Positions 1 through 7,445 of a stretch of DNA of 64,000 nt are shown here, piece by piece (the stretch's first letter is position 1; every line of letters begins with the position of its first letter). Both the position numbers and the translations under genes were made by a program. The stretch covers positions 1-64,000 of the forward strand of contig JAIQET010000003.1 in the NCBI GenBank assembly GCA_020073645.1, given 5' to 3'. The stretch comes from Terriglobia bacterium. GTDB taxonomy: Bacteria; Acidobacteriota; Terriglobia; Terriglobales; Acidobacteriaceae. Under the pieces are notes generated by a model. It searched no databases. It worked only from the letters and a program-made list of their open reading frames with translations, and was not told where the DNA came from.

Positions 1-319
1 CGATGTTCAGCATCGCGGCGTCTTCCAGGAAGGCTTTCTCGTATTTCGCCGTGTATTGCTTGACCCCGACACCCTCCCGCGCCGCGTTGCGGATGATCTT
101 GTCGTCCACGTCGGTGATGTTCATGACATGGCGCACCTCGAACCCGCTCTGGCGCAGGAAGCGGCGCAGCACGTCCACCGCAACAAAGGTGCGGAAATTG
201 CCGATATGCCCGTAGTCGTAGACCGTCGGCCCGCATGCGTACATGCGGACTTGGTTGTTTTGTAGCGGGCGAAACTCTTCGACTTTGCCCGACAGAGTAT
301 TGAAGAGGCGCAGTGCCAT
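1..319 (-). CDS. cysS: Cysteinyl-tRNA synthetase, N-terminal part (cut by window edge)
   Basis: Class I aminoacyl-tRNA synthetase that charges tRNA-Cys in the cytoplasm. Only about the first 106 residues are in the window. The protein begins [16 protein letters not shown] and reads [16 protein letters not shown] at about residue 29, which carries the first zinc-ligand Cys and the HIGH-type (HIGN) nucleotide-binding motif of CysRS. Further on, [10 protein letters not shown] matches the family's TDVDDK segment. The start ATG at 319 fits the normal CysRS N-terminus. The gene runs off the left edge, so its C-terminus and partners are unseen. Identity is secure from these motifs. Confidence 0.95.
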   Translation of the reverse strand, partial: MALRLFNTLSGKVEEFRPLQNNQVRMYACGPTVYDYGHIGNFRTFVAVDVLRRFLRQSGFEVRHVMNITDVDDKIIRNAAREGVGVKQYTAKYEKAFLEDAAMLNI

Positions 320-452
320 AGATAGTCGTCGGTCCTCAGTCGTCGATCGTCAGCCAAACCTTTTCGCGGTTTGTGAGATTGAAACCGACGAAGGAGAACT
401 GCTAACAGTACTGGACAGAATCCTTAATTCTAGGGGGCAGAAAGAAAATGGG

Positions 453-1052
453 TCAAATCCGGTTGCCCGCCGAAGTGGAGGCGCTCGGGTGAGCTTGGTT
501 CATGGCGCGTAACCGGTGACCAACAAGAAGAACATAGTGCAGCCCCGAGATGATGGTGAAAGCAAAGGTAGCGCGCAGAAACGTGAGACGTGCGATCCAG
601 ACCCAGCGTGACCGTTCGATCTCGAGCAGCATGACAAAGAACACCGCCGCCACCTGGGCAAAGGTGTTGGCTTTGCCGAAGATGCTGGGCCGGAAATCAC
701 GTAGCCCCGCGATGGCGTACAGCACCGCGCTGGCGAACAGGATGGAAATGTCGCGGCTGAAGACCAGCACGGTGAATTTCCACGGGATCTTGTGCAGGAT
801 GGACAGTACCAGGAACATGGTGCTGAGCAGGAGTTTGTCGGCAATCGGGTCGAGATACTGCCCCAGGAGCGTTTGCTGCTTGAGGGTGCGCGCCAGCAAG
901 CCGTCCAGTCCGTCGCTCAGTCCAGCCAGCACAAACAGAGTCAGCGCCCAGGAATAATGCCGGTTCACCAGATTGATCACGATGAAGGGCAAAAACATCA
1001 TGCGCAACAGCGTGAGCTGGTTGGGGGCGGTGAGCAGTTGCGAGAGCTTCAC
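453..1052 (-). CDS. pgsA: CDP-alcohol phosphatidyltransferase (PgsA-like)
   Basis: Integral membrane enzyme (199 aa) of the CDP-alcohol phosphatidyltransferase family, most likely CDP-diacylglycerol-glycerol-3-phosphate 3-phosphatidyltransferase, the committed step to phosphatidylglycerol. The family signature D-x2-D-G-x2-A-R-x8-G-x3-D-x3-D is complete: DGLDGLLARTLKQ followed by GQYLDPIADK at about residues 47-73. The N-terminus (TAPNQLTLLRM) is typical of PgsA, and several hydrophobic helices follow. It overlaps the upstream gene by 4 nt (ATGA), so the two are probably translationally coupled. Another CDP-alcohol transferase such as a cardiolipin-type synthase cannot be excluded from motifs alone. 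Confidence 0.85.
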   Translation of the reverse strand: MKLSQLLTAPNQLTLLRMMFLPFIVINLVNRHYSWALTLFVLAGLSDGLDGLLARTLKQQTLLGQYLDPIADKLLLSTMFLVLSILHKIPWKFTVLVFSRDISILFASAVLYAIAGLRDFRPSIFGKANTFAQVAAVFFVMLLEIERSRWVWIARLTFLRATFAFTIISGLHYVLLVGHRLRAMNQAHPSASTSAGNRI

Positions 1053-1411
1053 GCCCGCTCCTCGGGAGTGAGAGGACGCGCCACGCCCCGGCGAGCGAGC
1101 ACGCTGGCCGGATCCAGGCCAGTCTTGGCGGTGAAGCGTTGCGCCAGCGAAGGGATGTTGCCGTCGGGCAGGTCGAGTTCCATGCGCTCCACACGGTGCA
1201 TAGGGAAGAAGACCACGCCCGGAGAAAACGTTTCGCCTTCCTTCACCAGCGAAGCCAGGTCCTCAAAAGAGGCCAACTCGACGCCGCACAGGCTCAGGCC
1301 TTCCGAGCTGAGGGAAAGAATGGCGCCCCAGAGCTTCTCCCGCGGATTGCCCAGCGTGACCACGACCAGGGTGCCGGGCTGAAAGGGATCACTGGCGCTG
1401 GCGTCAACCAT
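1049..1411 (-). CDS. Small conserved-looking protein of unknown function upstream of pgsA
   Basis: A 120-residue protein starting MVDASASDPFQPGTLVVV. I do not recognise a family. It has a beta-rich appearance: a phrase like TLGNPREKLWGAILSL near the N-terminus resembles a small beta-barrel, as in chaperone-like or RNA-binding modules, but no catalytic motif is visible. The stop overlaps the pgsA start by 4 nt, supporting a two-gene operon. The frame stays open upstream to 1603, into the tRNA-Val promoter, so the ATG at 1411 was preferred; an ATG at 1564 is the alternative. Confidence 0.6.
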   Translation of the reverse strand: MVDASASDPFQPGTLVVVTLGNPREKLWGAILSLSSEGLSLCGVELASFEDLASLVKEGETFSPGVVFFPMHRVERMELDLPDGNIPSLAQRFTAKTGLDPASVLARRGVARPLTPEERA

Positions 1412-1563
1412 GCCGGGTTTGTCCGCATTCTGCACGCATTCGATTGTCGCCGCCCGATGGTCAGTTTGCAACTGGCGAGAAGGTGGCAGCAACTTTCGCT
1501 CTGGAAGACAGGTGAAATTTACGGTGCTGATGGATTCCAGCAGCGCTGGATTTCCCGAGTTCA

Positions 1564-1592
1564 TTGCCGGGAGCGGGGGGCCCCGGTACAAT
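1564..1592 (+). promoter_or_regulatory. Sigma70-type promoter of tRNA-Val
   Basis: TTGCCG at 1564-1569 and TACAAT at 1587-1592 are separated by 17 nt. The expected transcription start near 1599 lies a few bases before the mature tRNA 5' end at 1606. Confidence 0.65.
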
Positions 1593-1605
1593 GAGACCTG
1601 CAAGT

Positions 1606-1682
1606 AGGCCCGTAGCTCAGTTGGTTAGAGCGCTTCCTTGACACGGAAGAGGTCGATGGTTCGAGTCCATTCGGGCCTACCA
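1606..1682 (+). tRNA. tRNA-Val (GAC anticodon)
   Basis: Cloverleaf read by eye: the acceptor stem AGGCCCG (1606-1612) pairs perfectly with CGGGCCT (1672-1678). U8 and A9 are followed by a GCTC D-stem. The anticodon stem CTTCC/GGAAG holds the loop TTGACAC, giving anticodon GAC (valine). The T-loop reads GGTTCGAGTCC, the discriminator is A, and CCA is encoded at 1680-1682. Confidence 0.95.
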
Positions 1683-1745
1683 TTCCTTTTGTATCCGCTC
1701 GAGGCGAGCACCTCCGTCCCTGATCCTCTCCGCCGCCGCGTCCGG

Positions 1746-1761
1746 TACAATAGCCGCCGTG
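1746..1761 (+). promoter_or_regulatory. Candidate -10 element for a leaderless CRP/FNR transcript
   Basis: TACAAT at 1746-1751 lies 7 nt before the GTG start codon at 1759, so transcription would begin at or within 1-2 nt of the start codon. No Shine-Dalgarno sequence precedes the GTG and no good -35 is visible. Confidence 0.35.
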
Positions 1762-2463
1762 ACGGAAAGCAAGGTCAACCACAGTCAGACCCTGGCGAAA
1801 GTCCCCATCTTCTCTGGGCTCACGGAATCCGAGCTTGCTTTCCTGGCCCAGCGTGCCGTGCCGCGCCATTTTGTCGCAGGTGAAAGCGTTTTCAGCGAGG
1901 GCGAACCCTGCACGGGACTCTATGTGGTTGAGTCCGGTCACATCCGCATCTTCAAGAGTTCCGCCGACGGACGCGAGCAGGTACTCAGCATCGATGGGCC
2001 GGGCAGTTCCGTCGCAGAGCTTCCCGTCTTCGATGGAGGTAACTACCCGGCCTCGGTGACCGCGGTCGACGATGCCACCCTCCTCTTTGTCAGCAAACAG
2101 GATTTCCAATCGCTCTGTCTGGCTCATCCCCAGGTCGCGCTCAAAGTGCTGCGGGTGGTCGGTGCTCGCCTGCGACGGCTGGTAGGAATCATCGAGGAAC
2201 TTTCCTTTACGACGGTGCGCCATCGGCTCGCTTCCTTCCTCCTGCGTCTCGCCCGAACCGAAGGCAAGCGCACCACGGACGGTGTGGAAGTCAATCTTCC
2301 CGTCAGCAACCAGGAGCTGGCGTCGCAGATCGGAACGGTTCGCGAGCTGGTTTCCCGCAATCTCTCACGCTTTCAATCCGAGGGCATGCTGAAGATCGAG
2401 GGACGCAGTGTGATCATCCAGAATCTGAAGGCTTTGGAAGCCGAACTCCACTCTGGCGAATAG
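1759..2463 (+). CDS. CRP/FNR-family transcriptional regulator
   Basis: A 234-residue regulator with an N-terminal cyclic-nucleotide-binding-type beta-roll (about residues 12-125), a dimerisation helix and a C-terminal winged helix-turn-helix (VSNQELASQIGTVRELVSRN at about 176-195). It lacks the N-terminal Cys cluster of oxygen-sensing FNR, so it resembles the CRP, DNR or NnrR-like branch. It lies directly upstream of ric, a nitrosative and oxidative damage repair gene, and a palindrome of the CRP/FNR class sits between them. A role in NO or redox response is therefore inferred; the effector is unknown. The start is GTG with no Shine-Dalgarno sequence. Confidence 0.88.
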   Translation: MTESKVNHSQTLAKVPIFSGLTESELAFLAQRAVPRHFVAGESVFSEGEPCTGLYVVESGHIRIFKSSADGREQVLSIDGPGSSVAELPVFDGGNYPASVTAVDDATLLFVSKQDFQSLCLAHPQVALKVLRVVGARLRRLVGIIEELSFTTVRHRLASFLLRLARTEGKRTTDGVEVNLPVSNQELASQIGTVRELVSRNLSRFQSEGMLKIEGRSVIIQNLKALEAELHSGE

Positions 2464-2511
2464 GTTTCTAAGGACTCTCCAGACCCAGTCGCCGCCAGCG
2501 TTTCTCATCGC

Positions 2512-2527
2512 CGTGACAAAAGTCATC
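2512..2527. promoter_or_regulatory. CRP/FNR-type palindrome upstream of ric
   Basis: GTGAC-AAAA-GTCAT at 2513-2526 has the dyad geometry of CRP/FNR half-sites. It is centred about 87 nt upstream of the ric start and just downstream of a CRP/FNR-family gene. A matching site occurs at 29803-29818. Confidence 0.45.
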
Positions 2528-2606
2528 GGCAGGCCGGCCATGTTCCGCTACCTTCAGGACATGGCGCTGGCTGCAAGGAATGGAGCCAGGCCGCGAGGAG
2601 GATGCG

Positions 2607-3332
2607 ATGAGCGTGACCACCGAGAAAACGGTCCGGGAACTGGCCTTGGAAAACCCTTCGGCGACCCGGGTTTTTGAAAAACTGGGCATTGACTATTGCT
2701 GCGGCGGTAGCCAGTCCCTGGAACAAGCCTGCCGCGCGGCCAACCTGCCGATGGACCAGGTGTTGGATTCTCTGGAAATGGCCGAACAAGCAGCGCGGGC
2801 CGCTCAGAAGGTCCATGATTGGCAAAGGGAGCCTCTAGCCGATCTGGTTGCGCACATCAGTAGCACCCATCACAAGTACACCCGTGAGGAGATCGCCCGC
2901 CTTGGTCCTTTGTTCGACAAGGTCTGCTCCGTCCACGGGAAAAACCACCCTGAACTGCTGCAGGTTCGCGTCAGCTTCCGAGGCCTGGCCCAGGAACTGA
3001 CCATGCACATGATGAAAGAAGAGATGGTTCTGTTCCCGTACATAGTAAGGATGGAAGAAGCCGTCATTCAGAACGAGCCCGCCCTGCCGCCACCCTTCGG
3101 CAGCGTGCAAAATCCAGTTGCGATGATGGAGCAGGAGCACGAATCCGCCGGCAATGCACTGCGTGCCATGCGCGCGGCGAGCGCAGGCTACACTGCCCCG
3201 CCCGACGCGTGTGTCAGCTACCAGACGCTCTACAAGGCCCTGGCTGAGTTCGAAGCTGACCTGCACCAGCACATTCACCTCGAAAACAACATCCTGTTTC
3301 CTCGCGCAATTGCCATGGAACAGGTGCACTGA
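2607..3332 (+). CDS. ric: Iron-sulfur cluster repair di-iron protein (RIC / ScdA / YtfE family)
   Basis: A 241-residue protein of the RIC family, which repairs iron-sulfur clusters damaged by nitric oxide or oxidants. The N-terminal DUF542 domain carries the diagnostic Cys pair in GIDYCCGG (Cys31-Cys32). It is followed by a hemerythrin-like four-helix domain with His/Glu iron ligands in the expected spacing (HxxxH-type HHKYTREE, HGKNHPE, HMMKEEMVLFPY, QEHE, HQHIHLENNILFPR). The ATG at 2607 was chosen over one at 2580 because GAGGAGG lies about 8 nt upstream of it. It is followed after 15 nt by a radical SAM gene and preceded by a CRP/FNR regulator, consistent with a nitrosative-stress unit. 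Confidence 0.93.
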   Translation: MSVTTEKTVRELALENPSATRVFEKLGIDYCCGGSQSLEQACRAANLPMDQVLDSLEMAEQAARAAQKVHDWQREPLADLVAHISSTHHKYTREEIARLGPLFDKVCSVHGKNHPELLQVRVSFRGLAQELTMHMMKEEMVLFPYIVRMEEAVIQNEPALPPPFGSVQNPVAMMEQEHESAGNALRAMRAASAGYTAPPDACVSYQTLYKALAEFEADLHQHIHLENNILFPRAIAMEQVH

Positions 3333-3347
3333 TCGGAGCTAGAACGC

Positions 3348-4484
3348 ATGAACGTGGACTTTGATCAACGTCCCTTCATTGTTATCTGGGAGACAACCCA
3401 GGCCTGTGACATGGCCTGCGTGCACTGTCGCGCGTGCGCTCAGCCCGTCCGCAGTGCGCTCGAATTGAGCACCGATGAAGCCAAACGGCTCATCGATGAA
3501 GTCGCGGCGCTCGAAGCGCCGGTTTTCGTGCTCACCGGGGGCGATCCTCTGAAGCGGCCCGACATTTTCGAACTAGTGGAGTACGCTTCAACCCACGGCG
3601 TTCGTATCTCCCTCACACCGAGCGCTACACCGCTGCTGACCAAGGAAGCCATCCTGAGACTGAAGCAATGCGGATTGGCGCGCCTGGCCATCAGCCTGGA
3701 CGGTCCGACGGCCGAGGTCCACGACGCATTTCGCAGGGTTCCGGGCTCATATGACTGGACTCTGCAGGCGGTGCGCTGGGCTCGCAAGATCGGGCTGCCA
3801 GTGCAGATCAACACCACGATTACGCGGCGCAATCTGCCATACCTGGATTCCATCATTGCCCTGCTTGAGCACCTCGATATCGTGCTGTGGAGCGTTTTCT
3901 TTCTGGTGCCAACCGGCCGGGGTTCCGCGGCGGACTTGATCTCGGCTGAGGAGTTCGAGCAAGTCTTCGAAACGTTGTACCGAACTTCCCAGCGCGTAGC
4001 GTTTGACATCAAGAGCACCGAAGCCCAGCATTACCGCCGCTACCTCCTCCAGCGGCGCACGGAAGAAAAACGCAAGGGCAACGACCACCCATTGCCGTCG
4101 ATGCTCGGAGCGAGCACGCCAGACGGCATCGGAAGAGCCCCACAGGGAATCAACGACGGCAAGGGTTTCGTGTTCATCTCCCACCTTGGCGAGGTATTCC
4201 CGAGCGGATTCCTGCCGGTCTCCGCCGGCAATGTGCGCCGCCAGTCGCTCACGGACCTCTACCGGCACTCACCGCTGTTCGTCGCCCTGCGGAACAGCGA
4301 GAACCTGAAAGGCAAGTGCGGCGTCTGCGAGTTCCGGGAAGTGTGCGGCGGGTCGCGGGCGCGAGCCTATGCCCTCACGGGAGATGTCTTCGCCGAAGAA
4401 CCCTGCTGCACTTGGCAGCCGAAGCCTCACCAACCGCATGATCGCCCGCAACCACCCCAGGTCGCGACCTGTTCCAGTGCTTGA
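3348..4484 (+). CDS. Radical SAM/SPASM-type protein downstream of ric
   Basis: A 378-residue radical SAM enzyme. The cluster-binding motif CDMACVHC (Cys20, Cys24, Cys27) is at the N-terminus, followed by the GGDP segment (LTGGDPLKRPD). A C-terminal Cys-rich tail (CGVCEFREVCGGSRARAY and EEPCC) resembles a SPASM-like auxiliary-cluster domain. The opening (FDQRPFIVIWETTQACDMAC) is reminiscent of the heme-modifying (AhbC/AhbD, NirJ-like) subgroup. The substrate is not deducible from sequence. It sits 15 nt after ric and probably shares its transcript, suggesting a link to heme, iron or NO metabolism. Family assignment is firm; function is an inference. Confidence 0.85.
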   Translation: MNVDFDQRPFIVIWETTQACDMACVHCRACAQPVRSALELSTDEAKRLIDEVAALEAPVFVLTGGDPLKRPDIFELVEYASTHGVRISLTPSATPLLTKEAILRLKQCGLARLAISLDGPTAEVHDAFRRVPGSYDWTLQAVRWARKIGLPVQINTTITRRNLPYLDSIIALLEHLDIVLWSVFFLVPTGRGSAADLISAEEFEQVFETLYRTSQRVAFDIKSTEAQHYRRYLLQRRTEEKRKGNDHPLPSMLGASTPDGIGRAPQGINDGKGFVFISHLGEVFPSGFLPVSAGNVRRQSLTDLYRHSPLFVALRNSENLKGKCGVCEFREVCGGSRARAYALTGDVFAEEPCCTWQPKPHQPHDRPQPPQVATCSSA

Positions 4485-4608
4485 AGCGCAAGGCAAGCGC
4501 CGCTGCTAGCTGCTCGACCCACACTCGCCCTGCTGTGTATTCCGTACCTGCCCGCATGCTCTACATCTGGCTAGGGTTGCGGATGAAACCATGAAGATCG
4601 CCCAAGGG

Positions 4609-4625
4609 TGCAATAATAGTGTGTG
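4609..4625 (+). promoter_or_regulatory. Extended -10 element abutting the phaR start
   Basis: TG-C-AATAAT (4609-4617) is an extended -10 type element ending 5 nt before the GTG at 4623, so the mRNA would start at or next to the start codon. There is no Shine-Dalgarno sequence. Confidence 0.35.
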
Positions 4626-5162
4626 AATCCTGTGAAATCAGCGACCGTCGTCATCAAGAAATACAGCAACCGCAGGCTGTATGACACCTCCAACAGCCGC
4701 TACGTGAATCTGGACGACATTGCCAAGATGATTCGTGAAGGCACCGACGTCCAGGTGGTGGACGCCAAGAGCGGTGAGGATCTGACCCGCGTCACGCTAA
4801 CCCAGGTCATCACCGAAGACGCCAAGGACAAGCCGACCGGACTGCCGCTCGAACTGCTACGCCAGCTCATTGTTGCTTCCGACCAGGTGCGGCAGGAGTT
4901 CATCATGTGGTACCTGAAGTCGGCTTTCGACAGCTACCAGAAGGTGCAGGATGCAGTGCAGAGCCGGTTGGGCGATCTGCACGCCACCGTCGTGTCGCCA
5001 ATTGAGACCATGAAGCGCTTCCTAGGCCAGGCCCCGTCCTCGCAGCCGCCCGCCGCAGCCGACTCGGAAATGGAAGCCATGCGCAAACGCATCGCCGAGT
5101 TGGAGGCTCGTCTGGGAAAGTCCCGGCCACGGCAGAAAAAGCGCGCCAGCTCCAAGAGCTAG
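4623..5162 (+). CDS. phaR: Polyhydroxyalkanoate synthesis regulator PhaR
   Basis: A 179-residue protein beginning with the characteristic PHB/PHA accumulation regulator DNA-binding domain (VIKKYSNRRLYDTSNSRYVN, then LDDIAKMIREG at about residues 10-40). A second helical segment (LPLELLRQLIVASDQVRQ) matches the PHB-accumulation-regulator region. The tail is Pro/Ala-rich with a terminal coiled segment and a basic end. PhaR proteins repress phasin and PHA genes and bind PHA granules; no PHA synthase gene is in this window. The start is GTG at 4623, since no ATG fits the domain start. It converges on cysH with about 50 nt between them. Confidence 0.9.
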   Translation: MNPVKSATVVIKKYSNRRLYDTSNSRYVNLDDIAKMIREGTDVQVVDAKSGEDLTRVTLTQVITEDAKDKPTGLPLELLRQLIVASDQVRQEFIMWYLKSAFDSYQKVQDAVQSRLGDLHATVVSPIETMKRFLGQAPSSQPPAAADSEMEAMRKRIAELEARLGKSRPRQKKRASSKS

Positions 5163-5210
5163 ACGGCCCGGAACGGCAGCCGTGCGTGCCCGCCTTGTCC
5201 GGCGCGATCC

Positions 5211-5942
5211 TCAGTCACCAACCGGGCCAAGCTGCGATACCGGAAGAATCTGGGGTCCGCCTCTCTCGTGCAAGCCGCACTCAGTTTTTTCGAAGCCGGA
5301 CCATCGTCCGGCCCGCGCGTCTTCCCCCGCGTGGATGGGGCGCGTGCAGTGCGTGCAGCCAATGCTGGGATAGTTCCGATCGTGCAGGGGGTTATACGGC
5401 AGGTTGTTCTCGTAGACGTAGTCCCAGACTTGCTTGGTGCTCCAGTCGGCAAGCGGGTTGATTTTGACTAATCCGAACTTTGTATCCCATTCCACCTTGC
5501 GCGCCTGTGCGCGAGATGCCGTCTGGTCGCGGCGAATGGCGGTCACCCACGCCCGCAACTCAGACAGCTTTCCGCGCAGCGGTTCCACTTTGCGCAGGTT
5601 GCAGCACTGGTCGGGAGCCCTCTTCCAAAGCGCTGGTCCGTGACGGCGTTCCTGCTCCTCGGGCGTCAGCGCCGGACGGACGCGTTCCACCTTGATTCGA
5701 TACCGTTCCTCGATGCGGCCGATCAACTCGTTAGTTTCGGGAAAAAGGAAATCGGTGTCCAGGGTGAACACACGAACGTCCGGCCGGATGCGGGCCGCGA
5801 TGTCAATGAGCACAATTCCCTCGGCGCCAAAACCCGAGGCGATTGCCATCTCGGGATAGAACTCGGAGAAGGCCCAGCGGAGCAGTTGCTCGGGATCCCA
5901 GGTTTCAGCCAGCGATTGTGTGATTGCGAACCGTTTGGTCAT
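5211..5942 (-). CDS. cysH: Assimilatory (phospho)adenylyl-sulfate reductase
   Basis: A 243-residue cytoplasmic enzyme that reduces APS or PAPS to sulfite with thioredoxin. The PP-loop-type N-terminus reads SGFGAEGIVLIDIA. The [4Fe-4S]-ligand pairs are present (DQCCNLRKVEPL with Cys113-Cys114, and SIGCTHCTRPI with Cys196/Cys199), which indicates the APS-using cluster-containing branch. The catalytic Cys lies in the C-terminal ECGLHE motif (about residue 222). It is the last gene of the sulfite reductase-sirC-cobA-cysH operon, so it should share the Cys attenuator at 9171-9345. Confidence 0.93.
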   Translation of the reverse strand: MTKRFAITQSLAETWDPEQLLRWAFSEFYPEMAIASGFGAEGIVLIDIAARIRPDVRVFTLDTDFLFPETNELIGRIEERYRIKVERVRPALTPEEQERRHGPALWKRAPDQCCNLRKVEPLRGKLSELRAWVTAIRRDQTASRAQARKVEWDTKFGLVKINPLADWSTKQVWDYVYENNLPYNPLHDRNYPSIGCTHCTRPIHAGEDARAGRWSGFEKTECGLHERGGPQILPVSQLGPVGD

Positions 5943-6017
5943 GTGCTGACTCCTCGAACCTTGGCAAGTGAATAACCTGCCGCAAGTAGCTTTTTGGTTT
6001 GTCTGGGGATGAGAGGC

Positions 6018-6782
6018 TTAGATTTGGGCCCAACAGTTTATGAGCTCGCTCTGGCCGAGCTGCGGGGAAAGGGTCTGCGTGGCAAATTCAGCTACGGCGC
6101 CGACGATCAAGAGCGCTGGGGACGCAAGCGGCGCGACTTCGGGTAACTCGCCTATGGTGGTTTGATGAATCTGTTGGGCCGCAGTCGTAGTCTGCGAAAT
6201 TAGAGCGCAGGGAGTGGTTCTGTGAAGTCCAGCCGCTTGCAGTTGGCTTGCGATTTCAGAATAGTCTTCGCCGGGCATGTAGAGCACAAGAGTTGCGTCG
6301 GCGGAGATCAATGACCGCCAGTCGTCACGCGCACCAAGAGCTCGATGACCAGTCAACAGAATCAACCTGGAGGCCAGTTGGCGATGGGTCAGCGGAATTT
6401 GCGCCGCGGCAGCAGCGCCCAGTGCGGCGGTGATGCCGGGAATAATCTCGAAACAGATCTGCGCCCGGCGCAAGGCTTCGATCTCCTCTCCTGCACGACC
6501 GAAGATCAGGGGATCGCCTGCCTTAAGACGGACCACAGTCAAACCCGCCATCGCGAAATTCACCATCAGAGAGTTGATCTGGTCTTGAGTGATATGGTTT
6601 CGGCCGTAGCGCTTGCCAACATTCTGGACGTTTGCTGTGGCGGGGACGAGCTTGAGAATCTCCGGCCCCACCAGGTCATCGTGCAGCACGACATCAGCTT
6701 CGCGTAGCGCTCGCAAAGCTTTCACGGTAAGCAATTCGGGATCGCCGGGACCCGCTCCCACCAAGTACACCATGGTTTTCAT
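6018..6782 (-). CDS. cobA: Uroporphyrinogen-III C-methyltransferase
   Basis: A 254-residue SAM-dependent methyltransferase making precorrin-2 on the way to siroheme. Family motifs are all visible: VYLVGAGPGDPELLTVKA at the N-terminus, DVVLHDDLV, GKRYGRNHITQDQIN, VRLKAGDPLIFGRAGEE and EIIPGITAALGAAA. It is a stand-alone SUMT rather than the CysG fusion; the oxidase/chelatase partner is the adjacent sirC, whose stop overlaps this start by 4 nt. Siroheme is the cofactor of the sulfite reductase encoded first in the operon, so the gene set is functionally closed. Confidence 0.95.
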   Translation of the reverse strand: MKTMVYLVGAGPGDPELLTVKALRALREADVVLHDDLVGPEILKLVPATANVQNVGKRYGRNHITQDQINSLMVNFAMAGLTVVRLKAGDPLIFGRAGEEIEALRRAQICFEIIPGITAALGAAAAAQIPLTHRQLASRLILLTGHRALGARDDWRSLISADATLVLYMPGEDYSEIASQLQAAGLHRTTPCALISQTTTAAQQIHQTTIGELPEVAPLASPALLIVGAVAEFATQTLSPQLGQSELINCWAQI

Positions 6783-7396
6783 AAGACACTCCCTGAGTCA
6801 GGAAATTTTGTGTTGCGGCTCACGTTGATTGCGAACGGCACCTGGCTGGCGAGTTGGTGCAGAAGACGGGCGCGGCGGGCGGGAGCCATTCCGCAGGTCA
6901 TTAGCCTTCGCCGGGCCTTGCCCAGCTCCTTTACCCAGTTCTGGTACTCGGGCCCGAATTGCTGCTCCAGTTGCTTCCGCAGCCGCTGCGCCAGTGCAGG
7001 GCTCTGGCCGGAGGTCGAAATCGCGATTTGAAGCGCTCCCCGGCGCACCACGGCGGGATAGTAGAAGTCGCAGTAAGCCGGATCGTCCACCACATTGCAC
7101 AGAATGTTGTGACGCTGTGCCTCGCGAAAAATGCAGTGGTTGAGTTTTGAGGAGCTGGTTGCCGCGACAACCAGAAACGTCTCGTCAAGGTCGGCGGAAG
7201 AAAAGCTTCTCGGCTGCCAGGCGATCTTGCCTGCGCGAGCCCACTGCTCGACCGCTTCGGTCGCCCGCGGCGCGACCACGAGGACTTTCGCCCCGGCAGA
7301 TATCAGACCTGCGATCTTCGGTTCACCCACGCGTCCGGCGCCAACCACCAAACACTGGCGGCCGCTCAGCTTGAGGAACATGGGAAAAAGGTTCAT
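6779..7396 (-). CDS. sirC: Precorrin-2 dehydrogenase / sirohydrochlorin ferrochelatase (siroheme synthase N-terminal type)
   Basis: A 205-residue protein resembling the N-terminal half of CysG (Met8p/SirC). It has a Rossmann motif near the start (LVVGAGRVGEPKIAGLISAG), then VVAPRATE, LVVAATSSSKLN, CNVVDDPAYCDFYYPAVVRRG and AISTSGQSPALAQRLRKQLE, all typical. It oxidises precorrin-2 to sirohydrochlorin and may insert iron. The open frame extends to 7693 inside the preceding gene; ATG 7396 was chosen because homology to the family begins exactly there. Translation is probably coupled to cobA by an ATGA overlap. Confidence 0.92.
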   Translation of the reverse strand: MNLFPMFLKLSGRQCLVVGAGRVGEPKIAGLISAGAKVLVVAPRATEAVEQWARAGKIAWQPRSFSSADLDETFLVVAATSSSKLNHCIFREAQRHNILCNVVDDPAYCDFYYPAVVRRGALQIAISTSGQSPALAQRLRKQLEQQFGPEYQNWVKELGKARRRLMTCGMAPARRARLLHQLASQVPFAINVSRNTKFPDSGSVL

Positions 7397-7405
7397 AAGC
7401 ACGCT

Positions 7406-7441
7406 ACCTTCTCCGTAGAGACGCAGCTTGCTGCGTCTCCT
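7406..7441. repeat. Intergenic palindrome between sulfite reductase and sirC
   Basis: GAGACGCAG-CTTG-CTGCGTCTC forms a 9-bp stem with a 4-nt loop in the roughly 50-nt gap between two operon genes. It has no U-tract, so it is not an obvious terminator. It could be a dispersed intergenic palindrome or an RNA-processing hairpin. Confidence 0.5.
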
Positions 7442-7445
7442 GCGC

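Noticed and set aside
1412-1603. Longer N-terminus for the 1049-1411 protein
   Set aside because: It would overlap the tRNA-Val promoter and the added sequence is irregular.
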